DNA of 64,000 bases from Gaiellasilicea sp963789355 (GCA_963789355.1 CAWBKK010000005.1:124001-188000); one strand, 5' to 3'; positions 43,910-52,481 are shown, numbered from the stretch's first letter. Notes: generated by a model not told the origin, from the sequence alone. Numbers and translations: made by a program.

Positions 43910-44155
43910 CACGTCGCCGGCTCCGGTCAGGCGAGACCGCGGCACCTGGGAGGGAATCCTTAGCGCTGCTTCCTTCCGGACCTGACGCGGTTCAGATGCT
44001 CCCAGTGCGCGGAACCCGACCATCGACGCCACGTGCGCGAAGCCTGATCCCGTTGAAGCCGCCCTCGGACGGCGTTCGGTCCCGCTGGAGCGGATGTCGG
44101 GTTCAGGGAACCGCTAACTCCCCACCTAGCGCGACCGGGCGAGAAGGAGCCTAGC
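43910..44155 (-). ncRNA. ffs: Signal recognition particle RNA, large form with Alu domain
   Basis: On the minus strand the helix-8 core GTCAGGTCCGGAAGGAAGCA is unmistakable. Upstream of it are the Alu-domain landmarks GCTAGGTGGGGAG, TTAGCGGTTCCCTGAACCC and ATCCGCTC, in the same order as in Bacillus scRNA. CCGGTC near the 5' end pairs with GACCGG near the 3' end to close the molecule. The ends are approximate; length about 245 nt. The RNA pairs with Ffh to target membrane proteins. Confidence 0.88.
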
Positions 44156-44163
44156 AGCGCCGC

Positions 44164-44169
44164 TATCCT
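44164..44169 (+). promoter_or_regulatory. -10 hexamer TATCCT of tRNA-Val
   Basis: Eleven nt before the tRNA 5' end, in the gap between it and the divergent SRP RNA gene. Confidence 0.45.
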
Positions 44170-44180
44170 GTGCACGTCCC

Positions 44181-44252
44181 GGGCGCATAGCTCAGCGGGA
44201 GAGCGCTCGCTTCACACGCGAGAGGTCCCTGGTTCAATCCCAGGTGCGCCCA
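44181..44252 (+). tRNA. tRNA-Val (anticodon CAC)
   Basis: Acceptor GGGCGCA/TGCGCCC with discriminator A, D arm AGCTCAGCGGGAGAGCGC, anticodon stem CTCGC/GCGAG with loop TTCACAC, T arm CCTGG TTCAATC CCAGG. 72 nt. Reads GUG. CCA not encoded. Confidence 0.95.
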
Positions 44253-44263
44253 CTGATGGATGG

Positions 44264-44728
44264 GTCTTAGGGGCTATCGCCCTCGAAGATCCCGGTCCCG
44301 TACGCGAGTACGACCGCCTGCACCTCGAGCTCGCCGTCGGACACCTGCTCGTCAGGGTCCCAGAAGGCGCCGCGCTCGAGATCGATGCCCACGCGGCCGC
44401 CGGCAAGGTCGACCTCCTCGACGAGACGAGCGACGGCACCGACGTCGACGATCGGGTCGTCGCCCCGGGCTCGGGGTCGTCCGCACCGGTCCTCGTGCTC
44501 GAGGCGGATGTCGGCTTCGGCCGCCAAACGGGCCTTCATCACCTCGGATTCCTGGTCGCAAGCAGAGCCGTCGTGCGAGAGGCACACCGGTGGGCAAGCG
44601 CACACGAGGCCGTCATCCTCGACGAGCCGCAGGAGTTCCCCCCGTACGGGGAGCACTGTTTTGCGACCTACTGGCTCGATCCTCATGGCTTCAAGCTCGA
44701 GGCCGTCTGCCATACCCCAGAGGTGTGA
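44264..44728 (+). pseudogene. In-frame chimera of LiaF-like and glyoxalase-like C-terminal pieces
   Basis: No start codon fits the beginning; the frame is open from near the tRNA-Val 3' end. The first part (YDRLHLELAVGHLLVRVPEG, ALEIDAHAAAGKVDLL, VLVLEADVGFG) matches the toastrack C-terminus of the PspC/LiaF protein at 33275-34360 (VRVGIGDVIVTVPDDVTLEI). Without a stop it runs into RQTGLHHLGFLVASRAVV and YWLDPHGFKLEAVCH, the C-terminal half of a VOC/glyoxalase protein. Both pieces lack their N-terminal halves. A deletion that joined two genes is the simplest reading. A GTG at 44492 could still allow a 78-aa product. Confidence 0.6.
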
Positions 44729-44740
44729 GGCGGAGGGTTG

Positions 44741-44746
44741 TAGTCT
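44741..44746 (+). promoter_or_regulatory. -10 hexamer TAGTCT of the cupin gene (leaderless type)
   Basis: Six nt before the GTG at 44753. Confidence 0.55.
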
Positions 44747-44752
44747 CAGCCC

Positions 44753-45238
44753 GTGGAGATCGCGACCGAGGCGTACCTGTACCGACCCGAAGAGAGCGAG
44801 CTCCGCTGGATGGGAGCGACGTCCACCTGGTTCCTGGCCACAGGAGAGCTGACGGGAGGGGCGTTCGCCCTCGTCGACGAGCGGGCGAAGCGTGGCGAGA
44901 GCGTCCCTCTGCACAAGCACCCGGACGACATGGAGTCCTTCTACGTGGTCGAAGGCGAGATCACGCTGTACATCGGCGACGCGCCCGGGGTTCGAGCCGG
45001 CGCCGGCTCGTTCGCACACCTCCCGGGCGGGACCGTTCACGGCTTTCGGATCGAGTCGGAGACGGCCCGGTACCTGATTCTCACCACGCCTCGACATGGC
45101 GAGTTCTACCGCGCCATCACCTTGCCTTCGCGCGCAGAGGGCTTGCCGCCACTCGAGTCGATCGAGGGGCCGCAGATCAAGGAGGCCAGCAAGGAGTACG
45201 GCATCGAGTTCGTCGGGCCGCTGCCCGACGTGCGCTGA
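44753..45238 (+). CDS. Cupin-domain protein (quercetin-dioxygenase-like)
   Basis: 161 aa. Cupin motif 1 VPLHKHPDDMESFYVVEGEI (His, His, Glu metal ligands) and motif 2 HLPGGTVHGFRIESE (His) are complete. MGATSTWFLATGELTGGAFAL precedes. Substrate unknown. GTG start, leaderless pattern. Monocistronic, followed by a strong terminator. Confidence 0.87.
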   Translation: MEIATEAYLYRPEESELRWMGATSTWFLATGELTGGAFALVDERAKRGESVPLHKHPDDMESFYVVEGEITLYIGDAPGVRAGAGSFAHLPGGTVHGFRIESETARYLILTTPRHGEFYRAITLPSRAEGLPPLESIEGPQIKEASKEYGIEFVGPLPDVR

Positions 45239-45280
45239 ATGGGCGGAACGGCCTCCTGGCTCGGAGACTAGCCCTGACCC

Positions 45281-45312
45281 GAGCGGGGCCTGGTGCGTGC
45301 CAGGCCCCGCTC
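45281..45312. terminator. Bidirectional terminator
   Basis: GAGCGGGGCCTGG and CCAGGCCCCGCTC form a perfect 13-bp stem with a 6-nt loop between two convergent genes. Confidence 0.82.
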
Positions 45313-45325
45313 GACCCACGGTGCG

Positions 45326-46048
45326 CTAGGGGGTCGGCACCGGAGCCGGCGTCACAGCGGTGGCGGCTCCTGTCGCCGCGGGGGGCTCGGTGCTTCCGGT
45401 GTCGAGTCGGAACGGCGGGTAGGTGTCCGTCATGAGGCCTGCGTAGGCGATGACGCGGAAGACCCAGCGGTTCAGGCCGAGGACGAAGTCATGGAGCGAC
45501 TGCGGGTAGCGGCTCGTGAAGAGCAGGGAGAGGCCGGCGAAGAGGACGAGCAGCCCGATCAGGCCGCCGGCGGCGGCGTAGAGGACGCCGTCGCCCTCCC
45601 CGTTCCAGGCGGACCAGGCGCCGCCGGTGAAGATCGCGACGATCAGGTAGTGGGGGATCACGAGCAGCCACCACTTGACGAGGACGAGCCCGCGCGAGAG
45701 CCGCTCCGGATACTCGACCTGCAGCCGCGCCGGGTAGTTCGGGTCGTCGGCGAGCGAGAACGGCGGGTACCTGTCCGTGCCGAGGGCGCTGTAGGAGTAG
45801 AAGCCGACCCGCCAGGTCCAACGGAGGACGCCGACGTTGAAGTCGAAGATCCGTCGCGGGTAGCGGCCGGTGAAGAGGATCGCGACGCCTGCGACCACGG
45901 TCGAGACGGCGAAGCCAATCCAGAGGAGGACGAGAACGAGGAAGTGCGGGAGTGCGAGCAGCCACTTGAACAGCCACTGCCAGCGCCCCACCTCCGGATC
46001 GAGCTCGCCGGTCAGGCGCAGCGGGAAGGCGGTTGCCGGGAAAGTCAT
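45326..46048 (-). CDS. DUF4389-type membrane protein
   Basis: 240 aa containing two copies of one module: RWQWLFKWLLALPHFLVLVL with FTGRYPRRIFDFNVGVLRW, and LVLVKWWLLVIPHYLIVAIF with FTSRYPQSLHDFVLGLNRW. Each has hydrophobic helices followed by the RYPxxxxDFxxGxxRW motif of DUF4389 and then TDxYPPF. Function unknown. Shine-Dalgarno AAAGGAG. Two TetR-type operators lie just upstream, facing a TetR gene, so it is probably the regulator's target. Confidence 0.88.
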   Translation of the reverse strand: MTFPATAFPLRLTGELDPEVGRWQWLFKWLLALPHFLVLVLLWIGFAVSTVVAGVAILFTGRYPRRIFDFNVGVLRWTWRVGFYSYSALGTDRYPPFSLADDPNYPARLQVEYPERLSRGLVLVKWWLLVIPHYLIVAIFTGGAWSAWNGEGDGVLYAAAGGLIGLLVLFAGLSLLFTSRYPQSLHDFVLGLNRWVFRVIAYAGLMTDTYPPFRLDTGSTEPPAATGAATAVTPAPVPTP

Positions 46049-46078
46049 TTGGTGCTCCTTTCGGGTCTGTTGAGATCG

Positions 46079-46117
46079 TCGTACGTTGTACGAAGAACGT
46101 ACTCGTACGGTGTACGA
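46079..46117. promoter_or_regulatory. Two palindromic TetR operators
   Basis: TCGTACGTTGTACGA (46079-46093) and TCGTACGGTGTACGA (46103-46117) are each perfect 6-bp inverted repeats with 3-nt centres, 24 bp apart centre to centre, in the gap between the DUF4389 gene and the divergent TetR gene. Two dimers on one face of DNA would cover both promoters. Confidence 0.75.
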
Positions 46118-46152
46118 TCCGCTAGTGGGGCTAGCCGTACTTCTTCGCTGAC

Positions 46153-46857
46153 ATGACCAGAACCGAACGAGCAGCCAGGTCGACCGAACGGCTGAGCGCT
46201 GAACGGGTGCTGCGCGCCGCCCTCACCCTGGCGCAGCGCGACGGGATCGAGTCGCTGACGATGCGCAAGCTCGCCGATCAGCTCGGAGTCGGCGCGATGA
46301 CCCTGTACCACTACGTCCCCAACAAGGAGAAGCTCCTCGACGGGATGGTCGACCTCGTCTTCGCCGAGATCGAGCTGCCGACCACCGACGTCGACTGGAA
46401 GACGGCACTGCGTCGGCGCGCGCTCTCGACCCGCGAGGCGCTCAACCGCCACCGGTGGGCCGTTGGGCTGATGGAGTCACGAACGACGCCGGGCCCTGCC
46501 AGCCTCCGGCTCCACAACGCCGTCCTCGGTTGCCTTCGCGAAGCCGGGTTCTCGATCGAGATGACGGTTCAGGCGTACTCGGTCCAGGACGCCTATATCT
46601 ACGGCTTCGCTCTGCAGGAGAAGAGCATCCCCTTCGAGACCGCGGAAGAGAGCGCCGCGGTCGCGGAGGAGCAGTACCGGGAGTACGCCGCACTCGCAGG
46701 CGAGCGCCACCTGGGCGAGCTGGCGGTGGAGTTCCCCTACCTCGCCGAGGTCGTGGTCGGCCACGTCGCCAAGGTCGGATACGACTTCGCGTCCGCCTTC
46801 GTGTACGGCCTCGACCTGATCCTCGACGCACTCGAGCAACGGCGCGACACGGCTTGA
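46153..46857 (+). CDS. TetR/AcrR-family regulator
   Basis: 234 aa. N-terminal helix-turn-helix RVLRAALTLAQRDGIESLTM then RKLADQLGVGAMTLYHYVPN and KEKLLDGMVDLV. The C-terminal ligand domain, with LPTTDVDWKTALRRRALSTR and IYGFALQEKSIPFE, resembles the TetR_C class found in TetR-like actinobacterial regulators. Ligand unknown. It should bind the paired operators at 46079-46117, repressing itself and the DUF4389 gene. Confidence 0.9.
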   Translation: MTRTERAARSTERLSAERVLRAALTLAQRDGIESLTMRKLADQLGVGAMTLYHYVPNKEKLLDGMVDLVFAEIELPTTDVDWKTALRRRALSTREALNRHRWAVGLMESRTTPGPASLRLHNAVLGCLREAGFSIEMTVQAYSVQDAYIYGFALQEKSIPFETAEESAAVAEEQYREYAALAGERHLGELAVEFPYLAEVVVGHVAKVGYDFASAFVYGLDLILDALEQRRDTA

Positions 46858-46889
46858 ACAGTCGCCTGCCGACACGGTGAGCTGACGAT

Positions 46890-47834
46890 CTACTCACCTG
46901 ATGGGCCTGCAACCTCGGAGCGACGGCCGCGCAAGGTGACTTCGACGTCCTCTTGAACGAGGTCGGCGTTGATGGCGATCGCGGCCGCCGATCCGGCGCC
47001 TGCTGCGGTGATCACCTGAGCGCGAGGGTCGACCACGTTGCCGGCCGCCCAGACACCGGGGGTGCTCGTCCGGCCGGTGGCGTCGACGGTGACGAAGCCG
47101 TCTCGGTCGACCTCGCAGCCCAGGCCAGCAGCCAGACCATCGGCGTGAGGCACGTTGTTCGGCCGGATGAACACCGCCGTCCGCGCGACCACTTCACCGT
47201 CTGAGAGCTCGACGCCGGTCAACCGGCCGGCCTCGACCACCAGCCGTGCGATCTCGCCGCGAACGACCCGAACGCCGCGCGCCTCGAGTTCGGCCTCTTC
47301 CGCGGTCGTCAGTTCGTAGGTGTGGACGAAGAACGCGACGTCGTCCGACCACTGCCGCACCAGTTGCGCGTGCTGGACGGAGCCGGGGTGGGTTCCGAGT
47401 ACGCCGATCGGCTGGTCGCGGACTTCCCACCCGTGGCAGTACGGGCAGTGCAACAGATCTCTCGCCCACCGCTCGCGGACTCCAGGGATCTCAGGCAGCT
47501 CGTCGCGCACACCGGTCGCAATGAGGATCCGCCGCGCTTCCAAGATGCGGCCGCCGGCGAGACGAACCACGAACCCAGCTTCGATCCCGACCACCTCGTC
47601 CTCAACCAACTCCACCCCGTAGCCGGCCACCTCATCCCGTCCCGCAGCCAAGAGATCGGCCGGAGACATCCCGTCGCGGGACAGGAACCCCTGCATGTGC
47701 GCCGCCGGAGCGTTCCGTGGCGCGCCCGCGTCGACCACGGCGACCCGGCGCCTAGCCCGGCCGAGCACGAGAGCCGCGTTCAGGCCGGCCGCACCACCGC
47801 CGACCACCACCACATCACGGACAGGCACATTCAA
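46890..47834 (-). CDS. NAD(P)/FAD-dependent oxidoreductase with CPYC motif
   Basis: 314 aa thioredoxin-reductase-like flavoprotein. FAD motif VVVVGGGAAGLNAALVLGRA, redox pair in LLHCPYCHGWE (CxxC), middle NAD(P) domain beginning PIGVLGTHPGSVQHAQL and C-terminal FAD motif TPGVWAAGNVVDPRAQ. The NAD(P) domain lacks a clean GxGxxA, as in other CPYC-type members. It begins 4 nt after the MMPL transporter stop, so the two are one operon. Confidence 0.9.
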   Translation of the reverse strand: MNVPVRDVVVVGGGAAGLNAALVLGRARRRVAVVDAGAPRNAPAAHMQGFLSRDGMSPADLLAAGRDEVAGYGVELVEDEVVGIEAGFVVRLAGGRILEARRILIATGVRDELPEIPGVRERWARDLLHCPYCHGWEVRDQPIGVLGTHPGSVQHAQLVRQWSDDVAFFVHTYELTTAEEAELEARGVRVVRGEIARLVVEAGRLTGVELSDGEVVARTAVFIRPNNVPHADGLAAGLGCEVDRDGFVTVDATGRTSTPGVWAAGNVVDPRAQVITAAGAGSAAAIAINADLVQEDVEVTLRGRRSEVAGPSGE

Positions 47835-47838
47835 TCGC

Positions 47839-50043
47839 CTACCCGGCCTGAGGGGCGGCCGGGCGGGCAGGCGCCTCGGCCACGAGAGGCGATGGTTCGA
47901 CGCGAAGGAGTCGTGCGGCCCAGTCTGGGAGCCACCAGTTCCAGCCCCCCAAGAGGGCGACCACCGCCGGCGCGAGGACGCCGCGGATGATCGTGGCGTC
48001 GATCAGAATCCCGCCGCCGAGAGCGGTGGCGAAGATCTTGGCCTCGGTGCCCGGCTGGAGGGCGAAGGCGACGAACGCGAGGAAGAGGATCAGCGCCGCG
48101 CTCGTCACGAGGCGGCCGGTGCGGCCGATCCCCTCGACCACGGCTTCCTCGGTCGATCCGGTGCGGTCGTACGCCTCCCGCATCCGGCTGATGATGAAGA
48201 CCTGGTAATCCATCGAGATGCCGAAGAGGAATGCGAAGACGACGACCGGCAGCTCGACGTTGATCGCCTGCGTCGCTTCGATCCCCCAAATCGCCTCGGA
48301 GCCGAAGCCCTTCTGGTAGACGAGCACGATCAGCCCCCACGCCGCCGCGACCGAGAGCAGGTTCAGAAGTACAGCCTTCAGCGGCAGGAGCAGCGAACGG
48401 AACGCCCGCGCGAGCAGGATGAACGTCAGGATCGAGATCAGCGCGACCATCAGCGGGAAGTTGCCGTAGACGACCTCGAGGAAGTCCGCACCCTGCGCTG
48501 CCTCACCACCGATCGTCACCCCGGGCAGCGCCTGCGCGTCGACACGCAGGCGGTCGAGCGTCTCTCGTCCCGCGGGCGAGTTGCCATCCGTAGTCGGGAT
48601 CACCACGACGACTGCCGTCCCCTCGCGGCGCCAGTCGGAAGGTGCTGCCGCGCTGCGGACACCATCGACCCGTGCGAACGCCTGCGCGACATCGGCGGGG
48701 TCGCCCGAGCGAACGAGCGCGTCGAAGGGCGAGAGCGGTCCCGTGCCGATGCCGGAGTCCACCAGGTTCTCGAGGCCGCCCCGTGCGGGCCCTTCCTTCG
48801 AGAGCGACGCGGCGAGCGGGTTCCCGAGCTGGATGTTCGCGGCCCCAACCACCAGCGCCACCAGCACAGCGGTCGACGTCAGGGCAGCCGGCCAGCGGTG
48901 GCGCACGATCAGGCGCGCCCACGCCGACCAGCCACGACTGGCCTGCGCATCGCGTCGATTCCGAGGCCAGTCGAACTTCGGCCCGATCGTCGCCAGCACG
49001 ACCGGCAACAAGGTCACGGCCACGGCGACGCTGACCAGCGCGATCATCAGCCCGGCGACGCCGATGCTCCGCATGAACGGCACCGGCAGGACCAGCAGCG
49101 CGAGCAACGAGATTGCCACGGTCGTGCCGCTGAAGACGACCGCTGTACCGGCGTGCTGCATCGCGATTCGGACCGCCATCTCGTTCGTCACGTCCGGCCG
49201 CTGCCGTTCCTCACGCCAGCGGACGACGACGAGGAGCGCGTAATCGATCGCGATGCCGAGCCCGATCAGGGCGACGAGGAACTGCACGATCACCGAGACG
49301 TCGGTGACGCTCGCGAGCGGCCAGACCAGCAGGAACGTCGTCGGGATCGCGACCAGCGCCATCAGGAGCGGCACAAAAGCCATGAACGAGCGGAAGACGA
49401 AGGCGAGCACGAGCAGCGCGCCCAGCGCCGCCACCAGCGTCCCCAGCACGACGCCGGCGCCGGCGCCCTCGTTGTCCCCGGCGGAGGCGCGGAGCGCGTC
49501 GAGCCCCGTCACCTCGACGGCCGATCCGCCGACGGTGATGCCCGAGAGAGCGGCTTGCGCAGCTCGAGCCTCCTCCTGACCGGGATCGACCCCGCCCTCC
49601 GCCGGGATGTAAACGAGCGCGAACGTCGTGCGGCCGTCGTCGGAGACGAACGCCCGATCGCCGGTCGAGGCAAAGGAGGCGCTCATCGACTCCGGCAGCG
49701 CCGCCTGCACCTTCGCGAGCGCCGCATCGAGCTCCTCGCGCACGCCGGGCGAGTCGACCGTCTTCCCCTCCGAGAGCGTCACCACGGGCACGATCGGCGC
49801 GACGTCGCCACCGGCGCCGTAGATCTCGGCGAGCTGCTCGTTCGTCTCGAAGCCCTCGCGTCCGGGGATGTTGAACTGCTGCGACAGGGAGTTGCCCGCC
49901 GGGCCAATGGCTGCGACGGCGGCGATCCAGATCACGAGCCAGAAACCGAGGACGAGCAGCTTGTGGCTCAGAACCCAGTCGGTCAGCGCGGCCATCGAGC
50001 CGCTCGCTGAACCGCCGTCGGTGTGAATGCTCCGACCCCTCAA
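47839..50043 (-). CDS. MMPL/RND-family transporter
   Basis: 734 aa with two repeats of one membrane helix, a large external domain and five or six helices (first helix KLLVLGFWLVIWIAAVAAIG; FVFRSFMAFVPLLMALVAIP; second half RWPAALTSTAVLVALVVGA). Typical motifs: LGIAIDYALLVVVRWREER and GISMDYQVFIISRMREAYDR, both carrying the Asp-Tyr proton-relay pair. Exports lipids or drugs in this family; substrate unknown. TTG at 50043 follows AGGAGAGG; an in-frame ATG at 49995 is an alternative. Confidence 0.9.
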   Translation of the reverse strand: MRGRSIHTDGGSASGSMAALTDWVLSHKLLVLGFWLVIWIAAVAAIGPAGNSLSQQFNIPGREGFETNEQLAEIYGAGGDVAPIVPVVTLSEGKTVDSPGVREELDAALAKVQAALPESMSASFASTGDRAFVSDDGRTTFALVYIPAEGGVDPGQEEARAAQAALSGITVGGSAVEVTGLDALRASAGDNEGAGAGVVLGTLVAALGALLVLAFVFRSFMAFVPLLMALVAIPTTFLLVWPLASVTDVSVIVQFLVALIGLGIAIDYALLVVVRWREERQRPDVTNEMAVRIAMQHAGTAVVFSGTTVAISLLALLVLPVPFMRSIGVAGLMIALVSVAVAVTLLPVVLATIGPKFDWPRNRRDAQASRGWSAWARLIVRHRWPAALTSTAVLVALVVGAANIQLGNPLAASLSKEGPARGGLENLVDSGIGTGPLSPFDALVRSGDPADVAQAFARVDGVRSAAAPSDWRREGTAVVVVIPTTDGNSPAGRETLDRLRVDAQALPGVTIGGEAAQGADFLEVVYGNFPLMVALISILTFILLARAFRSLLLPLKAVLLNLLSVAAAWGLIVLVYQKGFGSEAIWGIEATQAINVELPVVVFAFLFGISMDYQVFIISRMREAYDRTGSTEEAVVEGIGRTGRLVTSAALILFLAFVAFALQPGTEAKIFATALGGGILIDATIIRGVLAPAVVALLGGWNWWLPDWAARLLRVEPSPLVAEAPARPAAPQAG

Positions 50044-50077
50044 AGTGACCCCTCTCCTGGTCGAGCCGACGCGGAAC

Positions 50078-50095
50078 GCACTGGGTGGTCAGTGC
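50078..50095. promoter_or_regulatory. Inverted repeat upstream of the MMPL gene
   Basis: GCACTG-GGTGGT-CAGTGC is a 6-bp dyad with a 6-nt centre, 35 nt before the TTG start. It may be an operator for the nearby TetR protein. Confidence 0.45.
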
Positions 50096-50205
50096 TCCTC
50101 AGCGTCGAGGGGGCCCGCGCGGGCCAGCGTGTGAACGTGTTCGGGCAGCCTACGGCATCGAAGTCATGGTTCGCAAGCCGCCTTCCTGACGTCGCCCCGG
50201 CCGCG

Positions 50206-50361
50206 CTACGACTCGGCTGGTTCGCTCCGGTAGCCGATGCGCTCGTGCCGCAGCGCGGCGAGGAAGAGGCACCCGAAGGCAACCGTTCCGAACGGGAACG
50301 GATGCCCGCCGAGCGCGACGATCGCCGGAGTCAAGCAGGGCGGATTCGGCTCGTGCGACCA
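50206..50361 (-). pseudogene. Possible remnant of a gene C-terminus
   Basis: A minus-strand frame of about 52 codons without a good start reads HEPNPPCLTPAIVALGG, HPFPFGTVAFGCLFLAAL and RHERIGYRSEPAES before a TAG stop. The composition is protein-like with one hydrophobic stretch. It sits directly after the TetR stop. Either a truncated gene or a chance frame. Confidence 0.35.
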
Positions 50362-50365
50362 GGCT

Positions 50366-50969
50366 CTACGCGCCCTGAGAGATCGCCACGATGGCCGTGC
50401 TCAGCATCGCCGCTTCGGCTTCGGATTCCGCGATCCGGCCGGCTTGGATCTCGTGGCTGGCGGTGTGCACGATCGCGCGGATGACCGCGAGGTGCCAGGA
50501 GATGGGGAGATCGCTCCGGAAAGCACTCTGCTTCTGGCCGCGTTCGATCAGAGGCTCGAGCTGGTCGAGCATGGGGACGTGGCGCCGGTGGAGTTCCTCG
50601 GCGGAGAGCCGCGCCGTGTTGAGTGCGAGCAGACCGTGGAACTGTGCGAGTTGCTGCCAGGTGGCTCGGAGCACTCGCTCCAGCGCCTCCACCGGCTCGC
50701 CGCGCTGGGGCTCGGCGGCTCGCATGGCGTCCGTGACCTGCCCGACCGCGTATTCCATGACCGCGTCGAGCAGAGCCTCGCGCGTCGGGAAATGGACGTA
50801 GATGGTCGCCCGGACAACGCCGGCCCGGCGAGCGATCTCCGACATGCTGCTGTCGGGATCGCTCGCCAGCGCTTCGAGCGCGGCGTCGAGGATCGCGGCG
50901 ACGCTGCGGTCGGCGTCGGCGCGCCGGCGCTTGGGGGCGGGCGCCTCGGGGGTTCGTCTTCTTCGCCAT
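50366..50969 (-). CDS. TetR-family regulator (frameshift near the N-terminus)
   Basis: The body reads RRADADRSVAAILDAALEAL, SMSEIARRAGVVRATIYVHF and PTREALLDAVMEYAVGQVTD, a normal TetR helix-turn-helix and ligand domain of about 195 aa. In this frame there is no usual start codon upstream of the Met in SSMSEIARR. The ATG at 50969 overlaps the stop of the upstream MFS gene (TAATG), an ideal start, but it opens a different frame (AKKTNPRG). A one-base change in one of two G runs (50933-50937 or 50948-50952) would join them. Probably the repressor of the MFS and perhaps MMPL genes. Confidence 0.8.
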
Positions 50970-52465
50970 TAGTGCGTCGGCATCGCGGTCGGGTTCAGCC
51001 GCAGCTTGGGAACGAAGTGGCGTGCCCGCGGCAGGACTGCCAGAGCTACGAGGCTTCCGACACTAGCGAGCGCTCCGGCTGCGATGAACGCGTTCGCGAT
51101 CCCTGAGGCTGCGTGCGGGCCGGCGAGGGCGCCGCTGCCGGCCGCGATCGTCGAGAAGATCGCGACGCCGACGGTGCCGCCGATCTCGTGCCCGGTCGAG
51201 TTGAGGCCGGAGATCATCCCGGTCTCCTCTTCGCGAGCGCCGGTGAGGATGGCGATCGAGACGGAGACGACGGCGATCCCGAGCCCGAATCCGGCGACGA
51301 GCATGCCCGGGAGGACGTCGGCCACGTAGCTGCCATCCTCGCCGACGTGGGCGAGCAGGGTCATCCCGGCAGCGGCGACCAGGAAGGCGCCGGCGAGAGG
51401 GCCGCGGACGCCGTGCTTGCTGACGATGTGGCCGGACGCGTGCGCTCCGACTCCTGCCGCGAGCGCGAGCGGGATGAAGGCGAGGCCGGTCGAGAGCGGC
51501 CCCCACCCGAGGACGTTCTGCAGGTAGAGCGAGCTGAGCAGGAAGAGCCCGAAGATCGACCCGGCCGCGGCGAGCATCAGGAAGAGGCCGCCGCCGACTG
51601 CGCGATCGGCCAGCCGCTCGATCCGCAGGAGCGGTGTCTCGGTGCGCCGCTCGAGAGCCGCGAAGGCAACGAGGCCGGCGAGACCGCCGAGACCGAACAT
51701 GTGAGTCTGGGCCGACGTCCAACCCGCACCCTCGGCCTGCGTGATCGCAAAGACGATTGCTCCGAGACTCGAGGTCGCGAGCAGTGCGCCGCGGAGGTCG
51801 AGACCTTTCCAGCGGGGCTTCTCGGTGTCGGCGGGGATGACCTTCCGTGCCGCGATCGCAAGAGCGGCTGCGACGGGGAGGTTGACGTAGAAGATCATCC
51901 GCCAGTCCGTGAACTCTGTCAGAACCCCTCCGACGAGCACGCCGATCGCGGCACCTGCGCCCCCGACCGCGCCCCAGGCGGCGAGTGCCTTCGCCCGCTG
52001 GGTGCCCTGGAAGGCGGAGATGATGATCGCGAGCGCTGCCGGCGAGAGCATCGCCGCGCCGAGACCCTGGCCCGCTCGGGCTGCGAAGAGAGCACTGGCG
52101 GTGCCGGCCAGCGCGGAGGCGAACGAGGATGCGGTGAAGATGCCGAGGCCGGTCATGAACATCCTGCGTCGTCCGAGCAGGTCGGCGGCGCGGCCGCCGA
52201 AGAGGAGCAGGCTGCCGAAGATGAGCGAGTAGCTCGTGATCGTCCAGCTGATGCTCGAGCCACTCAAGTCAAGGTCTCCCGCGAGGCTCGGCAGCGCGAT
52301 GTTCACCGCAGTGATGTCGAGAATCACCATCAACTGCGCGATCAGCAGCACGAACAGCAGCAGCCCGCTCTTCATACCTTTGGGGGCATCTGGGCTGGTG
52401 GGGCGGTGGCGCAGGCCGTGGCCGCGCTTGGATGTTGCAGAGGCGGACTTGCTCCTGTGGGTCAT
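50969..52465 (-). CDS. MFS drug transporter (DHA2, 14-helix type)
   Basis: 498 aa with about 14 hydrophobic segments. Motifs: LDITAVNIALPSLAGDL (motif D1 region), GGRAADLLGRRRMFMTGLG (motif A) and GVLVGGVLTEFTDWRMIFYVNLP (motif C). The N-terminal 30 residues are basic and cytosolic. Likely proton-driven export of drugs or toxic metabolites. A Shine-Dalgarno AAGGAGAG precedes the ATG, and two operators overlap its promoter. It shares a TAATG junction with the TetR gene. Confidence 0.93.
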   Translation of the reverse strand: MTHRSKSASATSKRGHGLRHRPTSPDAPKGMKSGLLLFVLLIAQLMVILDITAVNIALPSLAGDLDLSGSSISWTITSYSLIFGSLLLFGGRAADLLGRRRMFMTGLGIFTASSFASALAGTASALFAARAGQGLGAAMLSPAALAIIISAFQGTQRAKALAAWGAVGGAGAAIGVLVGGVLTEFTDWRMIFYVNLPVAAALAIAARKVIPADTEKPRWKGLDLRGALLATSSLGAIVFAITQAEGAGWTSAQTHMFGLGGLAGLVAFAALERRTETPLLRIERLADRAVGGGLFLMLAAAGSIFGLFLLSSLYLQNVLGWGPLSTGLAFIPLALAAGVGAHASGHIVSKHGVRGPLAGAFLVAAAGMTLLAHVGEDGSYVADVLPGMLVAGFGLGIAVVSVSIAILTGAREEETGMISGLNSTGHEIGGTVGVAIFSTIAAGSGALAGPHAASGIANAFIAAGALASVGSLVALAVLPRARHFVPKLRLNPTAMPTH

Positions 52466-52481
52466 GGCGCTCTCCTTAACT

